This document shows positions 46,191-54,711 of a DNA stretch of 64,000 nt, piece by piece. The number at the start of each line of letters is the position of its first letter. Position 1 is the stretch's first letter. The position numbers and the translations under genes were made by a program. The stretch is from Gammaproteobacteria bacterium (lineage in GTDB: Bacteria; Pseudomonadota; Gammaproteobacteria; Pseudomonadales; Azotimanducaceae): NCBI GenBank assembly GCA_026708185.1, contig JAPOVK010000053.1, positions 1 through 64,000 of the forward strand, written 5' to 3'. The notes under the pieces are model-generated. The model saw only the letters and a program-made list of their open reading frames with translations, was not told the DNA's origin and did no database searches.

Positions 46191-47540
46191 CTAGGTTCCG
46201 GCCATCAACGCGACGAGCAACCCCAAGTCGACAGGCTTGCCGTCGAAGAGCAGCTCGCCGTCGCGGTAGGTGGCATGGATCTGGTACTCGTTGGCCGACT
46301 CGCCCACGAGCCCGAGGCGGGCCATCCCGGGGAGGAGTCTGGTGAGCGCGCTGACGCCCGCGGCCCGCACCAGATCCTTGTGCATCGATGCATCGAGTTC
46401 CGCGGAAGTCACACGGGCGAGAGTTGCGAAGTCGGTGGCCACGGGGGCGTCGCCGTGTTGGTCGCCGCGGTAGTCGACATCGAGCATCGCCTTGAACGGC
46501 ATATCGGCGTAACGTAACGACAGCTCCTCGATCCGCAATGTGATGCGTTCGCGCAGGGCGTCGGCCATCGCTTCGCTGGCCGAAGATGCATCCGCGAACC
46601 CATCGGCGCTCTCGGCCAAACGGGCTGCAGCGCGCACGGGGTAGGTCGCCGCGATGTCGAGTGCCACGCTATCGAGCTGCACATTGCCGAACCGGAGCCG
46701 GATCGCGGTGTGGCGGTTCGTTCCGACGAGATTGTCGTCGTCGATGCTCGTCGCGGCGTCGAACCGCGCACTGTCCATCTCGAAAACGCTCGCGCCTCCG
46801 CTCGACACGGAGACGCGTTCCACCGTGACCACGGCGTTGCCTAGCCAGGAGTCGCCGATCGCAACTTCCCGCTGGGCGTCCCCCGCCCACTCGAGCCTGG
46901 CGATTTCGAGGCCAGACACGCCGGTGTCCGTCACACCGAGCCGATGGAGCGTGCCCGAGGAACGTCCGCGCGTACCGTCAGGGCTGACGTTTACGGTCGC
47001 ATCGAGGCCCGCGAAGCGAATCTCGGTGGCACCATCGTCGGCTGTGCGGAACGGTGGCACCTCAATGGCGATGGTTGCTCCACCCAGGAAACTGACCAAC
47101 GCGGCCAACCGGGCGATGGCCTCGACACCGGACTGGGCGAGGAACTTGTCAAGATCCGGCACCGTCGTCGCGTCGATCGCGAGCTCGGCGCTGCCCCAGC
47201 CGACTCCCCACAGATTGCCGACAAGCACCGGCCCGTGCCGCAGGGTAATCGCCCGTGGCATCGTTACCCGGTACGACCCGGCCAAGTCGAGAGGGACGGC
47301 GGCAGCTCGGCCTTGTTCGCCGAACGTCGCCTCGACGGTCACGGTCGCCGTACTGCTAAACCAACCGGTTTCCCAGTTGTCGAACCACACGGCGAGCATG
47401 ACGTCGGGTCGGAAGGACTCTCCCAAGGCGTTGAGCCGCGGCTCGAGCAGTGACCGCGCGCGTGCGCCGAAAACCGGCGGCAGGACGATGCACGCCAAGA
47501 GCACGATGATCCCTGCGACCAGGGCGATGCGCCTGACCAT
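46191..47540 (-). CDS. DUF945 (YdgA-like) protein
   Basis: A 449-residue protein anchored by an N-terminal TM helix (RRIALVAGIIVLLACIVLPP); the start at 47540 begins it. The typical DUF945 phrase VWFDNWETGWFSSTATVTVE follows, then RHGPVLVGNLWGVGWGSAEL, and a long strand-rich periplasmic repeat region. YdgA-like proteins belong to the AsmA-like/repeat-beta envelope group; function unknown. Divergent from argE with a 141-bp gap. Confidence 0.8.
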   Translation of the reverse strand: MVRRIALVAGIIVLLACIVLPPVFGARARSLLEPRLNALGESFRPDVMLAVWFDNWETGWFSSTATVTVEATFGEQGRAAAVPLDLAGSYRVTMPRAITLRHGPVLVGNLWGVGWGSAELAIDATTVPDLDKFLAQSGVEAIARLAALVSFLGGATIAIEVPPFRTADDGATEIRFAGLDATVNVSPDGTRGRSSGTLHRLGVTDTGVSGLEIARLEWAGDAQREVAIGDSWLGNAVVTVERVSVSSGGASVFEMDSARFDAATSIDDDNLVGTNRHTAIRLRFGNVQLDSVALDIAATYPVRAAARLAESADGFADASSASEAMADALRERITLRIEELSLRYADMPFKAMLDVDYRGDQHGDAPVATDFATLARVTSAELDASMHKDLVRAAGVSALTRLLPGMARLGLVGESANEYQIHATYRDGELLFDGKPVDLGLLVALMAGT

Positions 47541-47681
47541 GCCTGCAACCGGCGGGAAACGCCGCACCACCGTACTGTGTAAGGCGTCCGCGGCGCAACA
47601 GCCCGCGCCGTACGTCTTGAACGTCACGCCGCAAGTACCGTCAAACGCCTACAATGCTCTTTGCCTGCACGGAGATGTGCG

Positions 47682-48821
47682 ATGCCGTTGCCCAACACCT
47701 TGGAGATGCTGAGGACGCTCGTTGGCGAGCCTTCGGTGAGTTGCATCGATCCGGCCATCGACCAGAGCAATCATTCGGTTGTCAATCACCTGGCGAACTG
47801 GCTCGACGACCTCGGCTTCGACGTCGAAGTCGTCCCCGTCCCGAACAAACCGGGCAAGAGCAACGTGATCGCACGGCGCGGCAGCGGCACCGATGGCTTG
47901 GTGCTGTCCGGGCACACCGACACCGTGCCGTTCGACGAAGCGCTTTGGCACTCCGATCCATTCGAGGTGAACGAGCGCGACGCGAAGTTCTACGGTTTGG
48001 GCACGTGCGACATGAAGGGGTTCTTCCCGCTGGCACTGGCGGCTGCGGCACGCCACGCCGACAGCAAGCTCAAGAAGCCGCTCACCGTCATCGGCACGGC
48101 CGACGAGGAGTCGACGTTCGCGGGCGCTCGATACCTCGCAGCGCGCGGCGAGCCGAAAGCGGCGGCCGCGGTCATCGGCGAGCCCACGGGGATGACGCCG
48201 ATCCGCGCCCACAAGGGTTTCACCAGCGCGTCCATTGCCATTCAAGGCTCCTCCGGACACTCGTCGAATCCCGCTCTCGGCGACAACGCGCTCGACGCCA
48301 TGTATCGGGTGATGGGAACGTTGATCGCGTTTCGCCGGGAACTTGGCGAACGGCACTCGGACCCGAGCTTTGAAGTCCGCGTGCCCACGCTGAACCTCGG
48401 CTGCCTGCACGCCGGCGACAACCCGAATCGGATCTGCGGGCATGCGGAACTCAAGATCGACCTGCGCGTGCTTCCGGGCATGGACACCGCGGCCGTGCTC
48501 GACGAGCTCGATGGACGCGTGCGCGAAGCCTGCGCAGCCACGCCTGTGACGATCACCGCGCTGAATCAGCCCGTGCAACCGTACGAAACCCCGGCAGACG
48601 GCCGCTTGGTGAAGACCCTCGAGACGCTTTCCGGCAAACGGGCAAGAACGGTGGCGTTCGGCACCGAGGCACCTTTCTTCCAAGCGCTCGGGATGGAAAC
48701 CGTGGTGTTCGGCGCCGGCTCCATCGACCAGGCGCATCAACCGGACGAATACCTCGATGCGGCGCAGATCAAGCCCATGGAAGACGCGCTGACGACGCTG
48801 ATCGCGCAGTATTGCTGCTAA
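47682..48821 (+). CDS. argE: acetylornithine deacetylase ArgE (M20 family)
   Basis: A 379-residue di-zinc amidohydrolase: first metal site LSGHTDTVPFD, bridging Asp in GLGTCDMKGF, catalytic Glu pair in TADEESTFAGARYL, dimerisation/lid region GDNPNRICGHAELKID and C-terminal His in GSIDQAHQPDEYL. It removes the acetyl group in arginine synthesis. It is four bases upstream of argA, so the two are co-transcribed. Confidence 0.92.
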   Translation: MPLPNTLEMLRTLVGEPSVSCIDPAIDQSNHSVVNHLANWLDDLGFDVEVVPVPNKPGKSNVIARRGSGTDGLVLSGHTDTVPFDEALWHSDPFEVNERDAKFYGLGTCDMKGFFPLALAAAARHADSKLKKPLTVIGTADEESTFAGARYLAARGEPKAAAAVIGEPTGMTPIRAHKGFTSASIAIQGSSGHSSNPALGDNALDAMYRVMGTLIAFRRELGERHSDPSFEVRVPTLNLGCLHAGDNPNRICGHAELKIDLRVLPGMDTAAVLDELDGRVREACAATPVTITALNQPVQPYETPADGRLVKTLETLSGKRARTVAFGTEAPFFQALGMETVVFGAGSIDQAHQPDEYLDAAQIKPMEDALTTLIAQYCC

Positions 48822-48825
48822 GACC

Positions 48826-50052
48826 GTGAGCGACTCTTATGCGCAGTGGTTTCGCGCCTCCACGCCGTACATCCGCGCTCACCGCGGGCGGACCTTCGTG
48901 GTGATGCTGGGCGCGGATGCGCTCACCAGCGACAACCTCGTCAATATCGTCCACGACCTTGCCTTGCTCACCGTCCTCGGTGTGCGCTTGGTGGTCGTCC
49001 ACGGAGCGACGATGGAGGTCGTGGGCCCACTGGTCGAGGACGATCTGCAGACCGCGCAGCAGGGCTCGAACGTCGTGCGCGCGGACCTCGAGGCGCTGTT
49101 TACCACCGGGATCCCGCAGAGTCCGTTGCGGAATCGACACATCGGCGTCGTGAGCGGCAACCTGGTGACGGCGCAGCCGCTCGGCGTGGTCGACGGCGTG
49201 GACCAACTCGGCCGCGGCAAGCCGCGACGCGTCCAGGTCGATGTGGTACGCAGGTTGCTAGACGCCGGCAACGTGGTGTTGCTGCCACCGGTGGGGTACA
49301 GCGCCTCCGGCGCGGCCTACTTCATCGCGCCGGAGATGCTGGCCGTCCGCGCGGCGGTGGACCTGAACGCGGACAAGCTCATCGTCTATCACGCGGACTC
49401 GAGGATCGACGAACGTGGCGATCTGACGACCAGCGCCTTCGCCGAGATCCGCGACCAGAAGGACTTGGATCCAGTGACCGATCGGCGCCTGGCCGCCATG
49501 GCGCAGGCATGCCGAGACGGTGTCGACCGCGCCCACCTCGTAGGGTTCTCCGAGGACGGCGTCTTGCTGAAGGAGCTGTTCACGGCCGAAGGCGCGGGGA
49601 CGCAGGTCGGCGACGGCGATTATCGGGTGATCCGGCGTGCGAGACCCGCAGACGTCGGCGCCATCGTCGAGCTGATCCGCCCACTCGAGGACTCCGGCGT
49701 CCTGGTGCGACGCCCGCGGGATCGCATCGAAAGGGATGTCGCCGACTTCTTCGTCGCGGAACTCGACGGCGCCTTGACCGGCTGCTGTGCCCTGATCGAC
49801 CTCGGTGACGGCAATGCAGAACTCGCCTGCCTCGTGGGGGGCAACGCGGTGGGGTCGCGTTTGCTTGCGGCGGTGGAGGAAGCAGCCAGGAACCTGGGCG
49901 TTGGCCGGCTGTTTGCGCTGACGACCACTGCGGCGGACTGGTTCGTTGAGCATGGTTTCGCGATCAAGACGGTCGCTGAGTTGCCGGCAGACCGGCAAGG
50001 TCTCTACAACTTTCGCCGCAACTCCCAGGTGCTGCTCAAGGAACTCCAATGA
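48826..50052 (+). CDS. argA: N-acetylglutamate synthase ArgA (kinase-like + GNAT)
   Basis: A 408-residue protein with a GTG start four bases after argE. The N-terminal amino-acid-kinase domain (about 1-260; TFVVMLGADAL, LLTVLGVRLVVVHG, NVVLLPPVGYSASGA) is the arginine-sensing part. The C-terminal GNAT domain (about 265-408; DYRVIRRARPADVGAIVELIRPLED, GSRLLAAVEEAARNLGVGRLFALTT) catalyses acetyl transfer to glutamate. It ends with NFRRNSQVLLKEL, the classical ArgA tail. Complete and of usual length. Confidence 0.92.
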   Translation: MSDSYAQWFRASTPYIRAHRGRTFVVMLGADALTSDNLVNIVHDLALLTVLGVRLVVVHGATMEVVGPLVEDDLQTAQQGSNVVRADLEALFTTGIPQSPLRNRHIGVVSGNLVTAQPLGVVDGVDQLGRGKPRRVQVDVVRRLLDAGNVVLLPPVGYSASGAAYFIAPEMLAVRAAVDLNADKLIVYHADSRIDERGDLTTSAFAEIRDQKDLDPVTDRRLAAMAQACRDGVDRAHLVGFSEDGVLLKELFTAEGAGTQVGDGDYRVIRRARPADVGAIVELIRPLEDSGVLVRRPRDRIERDVADFFVAELDGALTGCCALIDLGDGNAELACLVGGNAVGSRLLAAVEEAARNLGVGRLFALTTTAADWFVEHGFAIKTVAELPADRQGLYNFRRNSQVLLKELQ

Positions 50053-50076
50053 AGTCCCGAGAACCATCCACGGTCC

Positions 50077-50691
50077 TCACGGGGACGGTGCGGGGTCTGC
50101 GTTCCCCGCCGACTCGGCCGCCGTCGGCGGCGGACCACCGGGCGTGACGGTCGCCGGGGTAACCGTGAAGTGCGGGGCCGCGGCGTTGTACAGTCCGAGC
50201 GCAGCGATCAGCGCAAGGGTCAGGAAAAGGTGGCGCCCCTGGGCTTCGAACTTGCCGTTCTGCGCATCGAGCTTGGCATTGACTTCAGCTTTGAGGACAT
50301 CGAGCTGACGTACGACCTCGCCGACCTCGCGCTTCAATTCAGCCCTCAGTTCCTCCTTTGTATGGTCCAGTTCGAGGCGAACCTCACCGGTTTTGCGGTC
50401 GAGGTCCCCGCGTAGTTCCGCGAGGCCGTGTTCCAGGTCGCCGCGCAGTTCCGCGAGGCCGTGTTCCAGGTCGCCGCGCAGTTCCGCCAGCTCGTGTCCC
50501 GTTTTCGCGCTGAGTTCGGCCACCGCATGGCCCAGATTGCGCTCGGTGGCACCTAGGTCATCTCTCGTCGCCACCCCGACGGACAGTTCGTCGTTGATGG
50601 CCCGCGCCATCGCTTCGGCTTGATGAGCCTCGACGCCGGCCTCGCGCAGGCGATTGGCGTATCGCAGCGTGTCGATCACCGTGGCGTCCAT
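50077..50691 (-). CDS. DUF1640-like coiled-coil membrane protein
   Basis: A 204-residue protein. The N-terminus DTLRYANRLREAGVEAHQAEA is the DUF1640 (CCDC90-like) opening. A long coiled coil follows, with an 11-residue repeat GLAELRGDLEH (about residues 66-100). One C-terminal TM helix (LFLTLALIAALGL) precedes a short Pro/Thr-rich tail. The start at 50691 is preferred because family homology begins there. Role unknown; the eukaryotic relative regulates a mitochondrial calcium channel, but no such role is implied here. Confidence 0.78.
   Translation of the reverse strand: MDATVIDTLRYANRLREAGVEAHQAEAMARAINDELSVGVATRDDLGATERNLGHAVAELSAKTGHELAELRGDLEHGLAELRGDLEHGLAELRGDLDRKTGEVRLELDHTKEELRAELKREVGEVVRQLDVLKAEVNAKLDAQNGKFEAQGRHLFLTLALIAALGLYNAAAPHFTVTPATVTPGGPPPTAAESAGNADPAPSP
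50404..50502. repeat. 33-bp tandem repeat inside the DUF1640 gene
   Basis: Two near-identical 33-bp units (50404-50436 and 50437-50469) and a diverged third (50470-50502) encode the 11-residue heptad-compatible repeat GLAELRGDLEH. Copy number is likely to vary between strains by slippage. Confidence 0.85.
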
Positions 50692-50848
50692 CGTCGTGCC
50701 CGTTGCGCCGAAAAATAACACTATGGACCGTCGAACGGCCGGTGTATGTAGGAAATCAGCCCGACGTGTCAGTAAAAGGCGCGGCGGACTCATGCCCATG
50801 CAGCGGCCAACGGGTAGCATACGGCCCGCCGACAGTCAGGGAGTCGAC

Positions 50849-52525
50849 ATGACCGACACGAAACGACCCTTCTCATCCATCGTTGTCGATGGCGTCGAGC
50901 AGGCACCCAGCCGGGCGATGCTCTACCCGGTTGGCTTCAAGCGCGAGGACTTCGCGAAGGCGCAGGTCGGCATCGCGTCGACCTGGTCGATGGTCACCCC
51001 CTGCAACATGCACATCAACGACCTCGCGGACGCCGCCGCGATGGGTGCCGACGAGGCGGGCGCGAAGAGCGTGGTGTTTAACACCGTCACCGTTTCCGAC
51101 GGCATTTCCATGGGCACGCCTGGCATGCGCTACTCGCTGGTGTCTCGCGAGGTGATCGCGGACTCGATCGAAACTGTCGTCGGCGCCCAGGGCTTCGACG
51201 GCTTCGTCGCCATCGGCGGCTGCGACAAGAACATGCCGGCGTGCGCAATGGCGATCGCCCGCATGGACCGGCCGGCCGTCTTCGTCTACGGCGGCACGAT
51301 CCAGACCGGCGAAGAGCGCCGCGACATCATCTCGGTGTTCGAGGCGGTGGGTGCCCGCGCGGCCGGGACTATCGACGACGACGAACTGCTCGCCGTGGAG
51401 CGGACCGCGATTCCGGGGCCGGGATCCTGCGCGGGCATGTATACGGCCAACACCATGGCATCGGCCATCGAGGCGATGGGCCTGTCGCTGCCGAACTCGT
51501 CGGCGCAGGAGGCCGTCAGCGAGAACAAGCGTCGCGACGCCTACGAGGCGGGCGCGGCGGTGGCACGCCTGGTCCAGGCGGGCATCAAGCCGTCCGACAT
51601 CCTCTCCATGGAGGCGTTCGAGAATGCCATCACCGTGGTTACGGCCTTGGAGGGCTCGACCAACGCCGTGCTGCACCTGCTCGCCATCGCAAGCGCAGCC
51701 GGTATTCCACTGACCATAGACGACTTCACGCGAATCGGCGCGAAGATTCCGGTACTGGCCGACATGCGACCCGCCGGCAACTACGCCATGTCGGAGCTCA
51801 TCGCGATCGGCGGTATCCAGCCGCTGATGAAGACCCTGCTCGATGCCGGCATGCTGCACGGCGACTGCTTGACGGTGACCGGCAAGACCTTGGCGGAGAA
51901 CCTGGCCGACGTCGCACCGTATCCCGCCGACCAGCGCATCATTCGGCCGCTCGACGACCCCATCAAGCCGGACGGGCACCTCGTGATCCTGCGCGGCAAC
52001 CTCGCGCCCGAGGGGGCCGTCGCCAAGATCACCGGCCACGAGGGCCTGCGCTTCAGCGGCACCGCCCGCGTCTTCCATGGCGAGGAAGCGGGCATGGCCG
52101 CGATCATGGACGGCACGGTACAGAAAGGCGACGTGGTGGTGATCCGCTACGAAGGCCCCAAGGGCGGTCCGGGCATGCGCGAGATGCTGAGTCCCACCAG
52201 CGCGATCAACGGCCGGGGGCTGTCGTCGGACGTGGCGCTGATCACCGACGGCCGCTTCTCGGGTGGGTCGCACGGCTTCGTCATCGGCCATGTCACGCCC
52301 GAGGCTTTCGAGGGCGGCCCCATCGGTCTCGTCGAAAACGGCGACACCATCACCGTCGATGCCGAGCGGCGCGAGATCAACCTGGCAGTCGATGCGGACG
52401 AGTTGTCTGCGCGCAAGCAGCGCTGGCAACGCCCGGCACCGTATGCGGAGCGGGGCACGCTGGCCAAGTACGCGAAGCTGGTGTCGTCCGCTTCCGAGGG
52501 GGCGGTGACGGACAGGAATCTGTGA
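50849..52525 (+). CDS. ilvD: dihydroxy-acid dehydratase IlvD
   Basis: A 558-residue Fe-S dehydratase of the IlvD/Edd family, which makes branched-chain 2-oxo acids. Cluster cysteines lie in TWSMVTPCNMH, IGGCDKNMPAC and GPGSCAGMYTANTM. The C-terminal barrel has GPKGGPGMREMLSPTSAI and DGRFSGGSHGFVIGH. No ilv partner is adjacent. A start at 50849 fits the family length and is preceded by CAGGGAG. It diverges from the DUF1640 gene. Confidence 0.92.
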   Translation: MTDTKRPFSSIVVDGVEQAPSRAMLYPVGFKREDFAKAQVGIASTWSMVTPCNMHINDLADAAAMGADEAGAKSVVFNTVTVSDGISMGTPGMRYSLVSREVIADSIETVVGAQGFDGFVAIGGCDKNMPACAMAIARMDRPAVFVYGGTIQTGEERRDIISVFEAVGARAAGTIDDDELLAVERTAIPGPGSCAGMYTANTMASAIEAMGLSLPNSSAQEAVSENKRRDAYEAGAAVARLVQAGIKPSDILSMEAFENAITVVTALEGSTNAVLHLLAIASAAGIPLTIDDFTRIGAKIPVLADMRPAGNYAMSELIAIGGIQPLMKTLLDAGMLHGDCLTVTGKTLAENLADVAPYPADQRIIRPLDDPIKPDGHLVILRGNLAPEGAVAKITGHEGLRFSGTARVFHGEEAGMAAIMDGTVQKGDVVVIRYEGPKGGPGMREMLSPTSAINGRGLSSDVALITDGRFSGGSHGFVIGHVTPEAFEGGPIGLVENGDTITVDAERREINLAVDADELSARKQRWQRPAPYAERGTLAKYAKLVSSASEGAVTDRNL

Positions 52526-52562
52526 CGCCGATGTGGCGCGAGCGGCAGGTGGCGGAACATCC

Positions 52563-53114
52563 ATGGATCCGCTACTGCTGACGCCGGCGGATGTAGACAC
52601 CGCCCGCTGGGAACTGTGTGGTGATCCGGAGCGCTCCTGGGCCGCCTACGGAGGGGCGATGCGGATGTACCGGTTTGCCTTGGGTCGCACCTGGGACGTG
52701 TCGAAGCCGTCGGCACTCTGGATTCTCCTCAACCCGGCGACCGCTGACCACGACTCCGACGACAGGACGACGCTCAGGCTGGCCGGGTACGCGGAGTCGT
52801 GGGGCTGCGGTGGCTTCGTCGTGGTCAATCTGTTCGCCCTGCGATCGAGCGATCCGAAGCGCTTGCGGTACGCCCCGGACCCCGTCGGTCCGGGCAACGA
52901 CGAGGTGGTCCTGCGAGCGGCGACCCTTTCCGGCTTTGACCCCGTCTGCGGATGGGGCAATCAAGGTGCCCTCCGAGGTCGGGCGCAAGCGGTCACTGAG
53001 ATGCTGGCCACGAATGGCGTCACGCTGACGGCCTTGGCTGTGACCGCGCTCGGCAGTCCGTCGCACCCGCTCTATCTGCCTCGCTACCTGACTCCGTCGC
53101 CATGGCAACCATAG
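52563..53114 (+). CDS. DUF1643 protein
   Basis: A 183-residue protein: RFALGRTWDVSKPSALWILL, then NPATADHDSDDRTTLRLAGYAE and WGCGGFVVVNLFALRSSDP, the DUF1643 consensus. The C-terminal half has a Rossmann-like VCGWGNQGALRGRAQAV. DUF1643 proteins are small single-domain proteins of unknown function, common on plasmids and phages. It follows ilvD by 37 bp. Confidence 0.85.
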   Translation: MDPLLLTPADVDTARWELCGDPERSWAAYGGAMRMYRFALGRTWDVSKPSALWILLNPATADHDSDDRTTLRLAGYAESWGCGGFVVVNLFALRSSDPKRLRYAPDPVGPGNDEVVLRAATLSGFDPVCGWGNQGALRGRAQAVTEMLATNGVTLTALAVTALGSPSHPLYLPRYLTPSPWQP

Positions 53115-53234
53115 GCGAGTCGCCAGCCTGTCCCGCAGCATCGCGAATCGGGCGGTATGGGAATCGGGCCCGGATAGTTGAAAGGGCCTGTCGCGCCGGA
53201 CAGAATCTCACGAAACCACGCACGGGGAGGGCAG

Positions 53235-54326
53235 ATGAAGATCACCAACGTCAAGGTGGACGTTTTCAAGTGGCAGGTGGAACCGTGGCGGGTCGGCGCC
53301 GGCATGCGTTTCGGCGGACCGCGCCAGCTTGGCGTCGTCACCGTCGAGACCGATGAGGGGATCTCCGGCCACGCCTTCCTGTCCGGCCCGAACCACCACG
53401 CCCAGCCGCTGATCGACATCGTCAAACCGCGCGTGATGGGCCGCGACCCCCAGGACATCGGCGCGATCTGGCGTGGCCTTTGGCGACAGACCCGGGCCGT
53501 GTCGACGTCCGTGATCGGGGCCGTCGACATCTGCCTGTGGGACATCAACGGCAAGATTGCCGGGCAACCCATCCACCGCCTGCTCGGCACCTGCAAGGAC
53601 TCCGTGCCCGTCTACTCCAGCACGGCCTACTGGGAGACCAAGGAGGAGTACCAGGAAGAAGCGCTGCGTTTCAAGGAAGACGGGTGGACTGCGCACAAGA
53701 TCCACCCGCACTCGGACCCCAAGGCCGACGTCGCGATCTGCGAAGCCGTCCGCGAGGCGGTTGGCGACGACATGAAGCTCATGCTCGACTCGATGTGGGC
53801 GTACGAGTACGAGGACTCGGTCCGCGTGGGACGCGCGATCGAGGATCTCGACTACTACTGGTACGAAGACCCGCTCGCCGAGGAGGACCTCTACAGCTAC
53901 GTCAAGCTCAACGAGAAGCTCGACATCCCAATCATGGCCACCGAGTTCGCTCCCGGCCGCTACTACGGCATGACCCAGTGGATCACCAACTACGCCACCG
54001 ACATCCTGCGCGGTGACGTCGCGGTGACCGGCGGCATCACGCCGCTCGTACGCCTTTGCCACCTGGCCGAGGGCTTCAAGATGAAGTGCGAGATCCATCA
54101 CGGAGGCAACTCGCTGAACAACGTCGCCAACCTGCACGTCACGATGGCGGTCCCCAATTGCGAGTTCTACGAGTTCTTCCCGTGCACGGGTTCGAACGTC
54201 TACGGACTCGCGGAGGACATCGACATGTCGGGCGGCGTCGTGCAGGCGCCGACGGGGCCGGGGCTTGGCTACGAGATCGACTGGGAACGGCTGCGGAAGG
54301 ACCACGTCGGTACGATCGGTGACTGA
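53235..54326 (+). CDS. mandelate racemase / enolase-superfamily sugar-acid dehydratase-like
   Basis: A 363-residue enzyme. The start at 53235 has GGGAGGGC before it. The capping domain is residues 1-120. The barrel carries the metal ligands D in LMLDSMWAYEYED, E in YYWYEDPLAEEDL and E in PIMATEFAPG. The second-strand base position reads AHKIHPH, so KxH instead of KxK, and the C-terminal His is in CEIHHGGNSLNNVANLH. This subgroup dehydrates acid sugars; the exact sugar is unknown. Confidence 0.85.
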   Translation: MKITNVKVDVFKWQVEPWRVGAGMRFGGPRQLGVVTVETDEGISGHAFLSGPNHHAQPLIDIVKPRVMGRDPQDIGAIWRGLWRQTRAVSTSVIGAVDICLWDINGKIAGQPIHRLLGTCKDSVPVYSSTAYWETKEEYQEEALRFKEDGWTAHKIHPHSDPKADVAICEAVREAVGDDMKLMLDSMWAYEYEDSVRVGRAIEDLDYYWYEDPLAEEDLYSYVKLNEKLDIPIMATEFAPGRYYGMTQWITNYATDILRGDVAVTGGITPLVRLCHLAEGFKMKCEIHHGGNSLNNVANLHVTMAVPNCEFYEFFPCTGSNVYGLAEDIDMSGGVVQAPTGPGLGYEIDWERLRKDHVGTIGD

Positions 54327-54354
54327 AGCCGTCATCTCCCCGACAAGAGACATA

Positions 54355-54397
54355 ATACTGTCCCTAACGGTAGAGAATGGGTAGAGTTGGACAGTAT
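54355..54397. promoter_or_regulatory. paired operator half-sites upstream of hipBA
   Basis: ATACTGTCC (54355-54363) and GGACAGTAT (54389-54397) are exact inverted copies separated by 25 bp, about three helical turns centre to centre. They end 20 bp before the TTG start of hipB and overlap an AT-rich -10-like TATATT, so HipB binding would block transcription. Confidence 0.6.
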
Positions 54398-54417
54398 ATT
54401 GTCTAGATGAACGTGCC

Positions 54418-54711
54418 TTGGCCCGTCTACCTCTTCACACGGCGCGGGACGTACAGACTTCGTTGGCCGCCGCCGCCCGCGACCGGCGCCAGGCCCGAGG
54501 GTACTCGAGAGCCGCGCTTGCCCGACTGAGTACGGTCCCTGCCGCGACCATCAAGCGATTCGAGACGACCGGACAGATCTCGCTGCGCCAGTTCCTGCTT
54601 ATCTGGCAGTGCGTGGATCGCCTAGAACGCGTTGCTTCGCTGTGTGACCTACCGCCGTCGCTGCCGCGAAGCATCGACGAGGTGTTGGCGGACGATCGGG
54701 CCGACCGGTGA
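54418..54711 (+). CDS. hipB: HipB-like XRE antitoxin
   Basis: A 97-residue helix-turn-helix protein: SLAAAARDRRQARGYSRAAL, then TVPAATIKRFETTGQISLRQF. The only start compatible with the frame is TTG at 54418; the nearby ATG at 54407 is out of frame. The gene overlaps hipA by GTGA. It would both bind the operators upstream and neutralise HipA. Confidence 0.85.
   Translation: MARLPLHTARDVQTSLAAAARDRRQARGYSRAALARLSTVPAATIKRFETTGQISLRQFLLIWQCVDRLERVASLCDLPPSLPRSIDEVLADDRADR

Noticed and set aside
50404-50502. CRISPR-like repeat array
   Set aside because: Units are directly adjacent with no spacers and encode a coiled coil in frame.
54407-54420. ATG at 54407 as the hipB start
   Set aside because: It is out of frame with the helix-turn-helix protein; only the TTG at 54418 fits.
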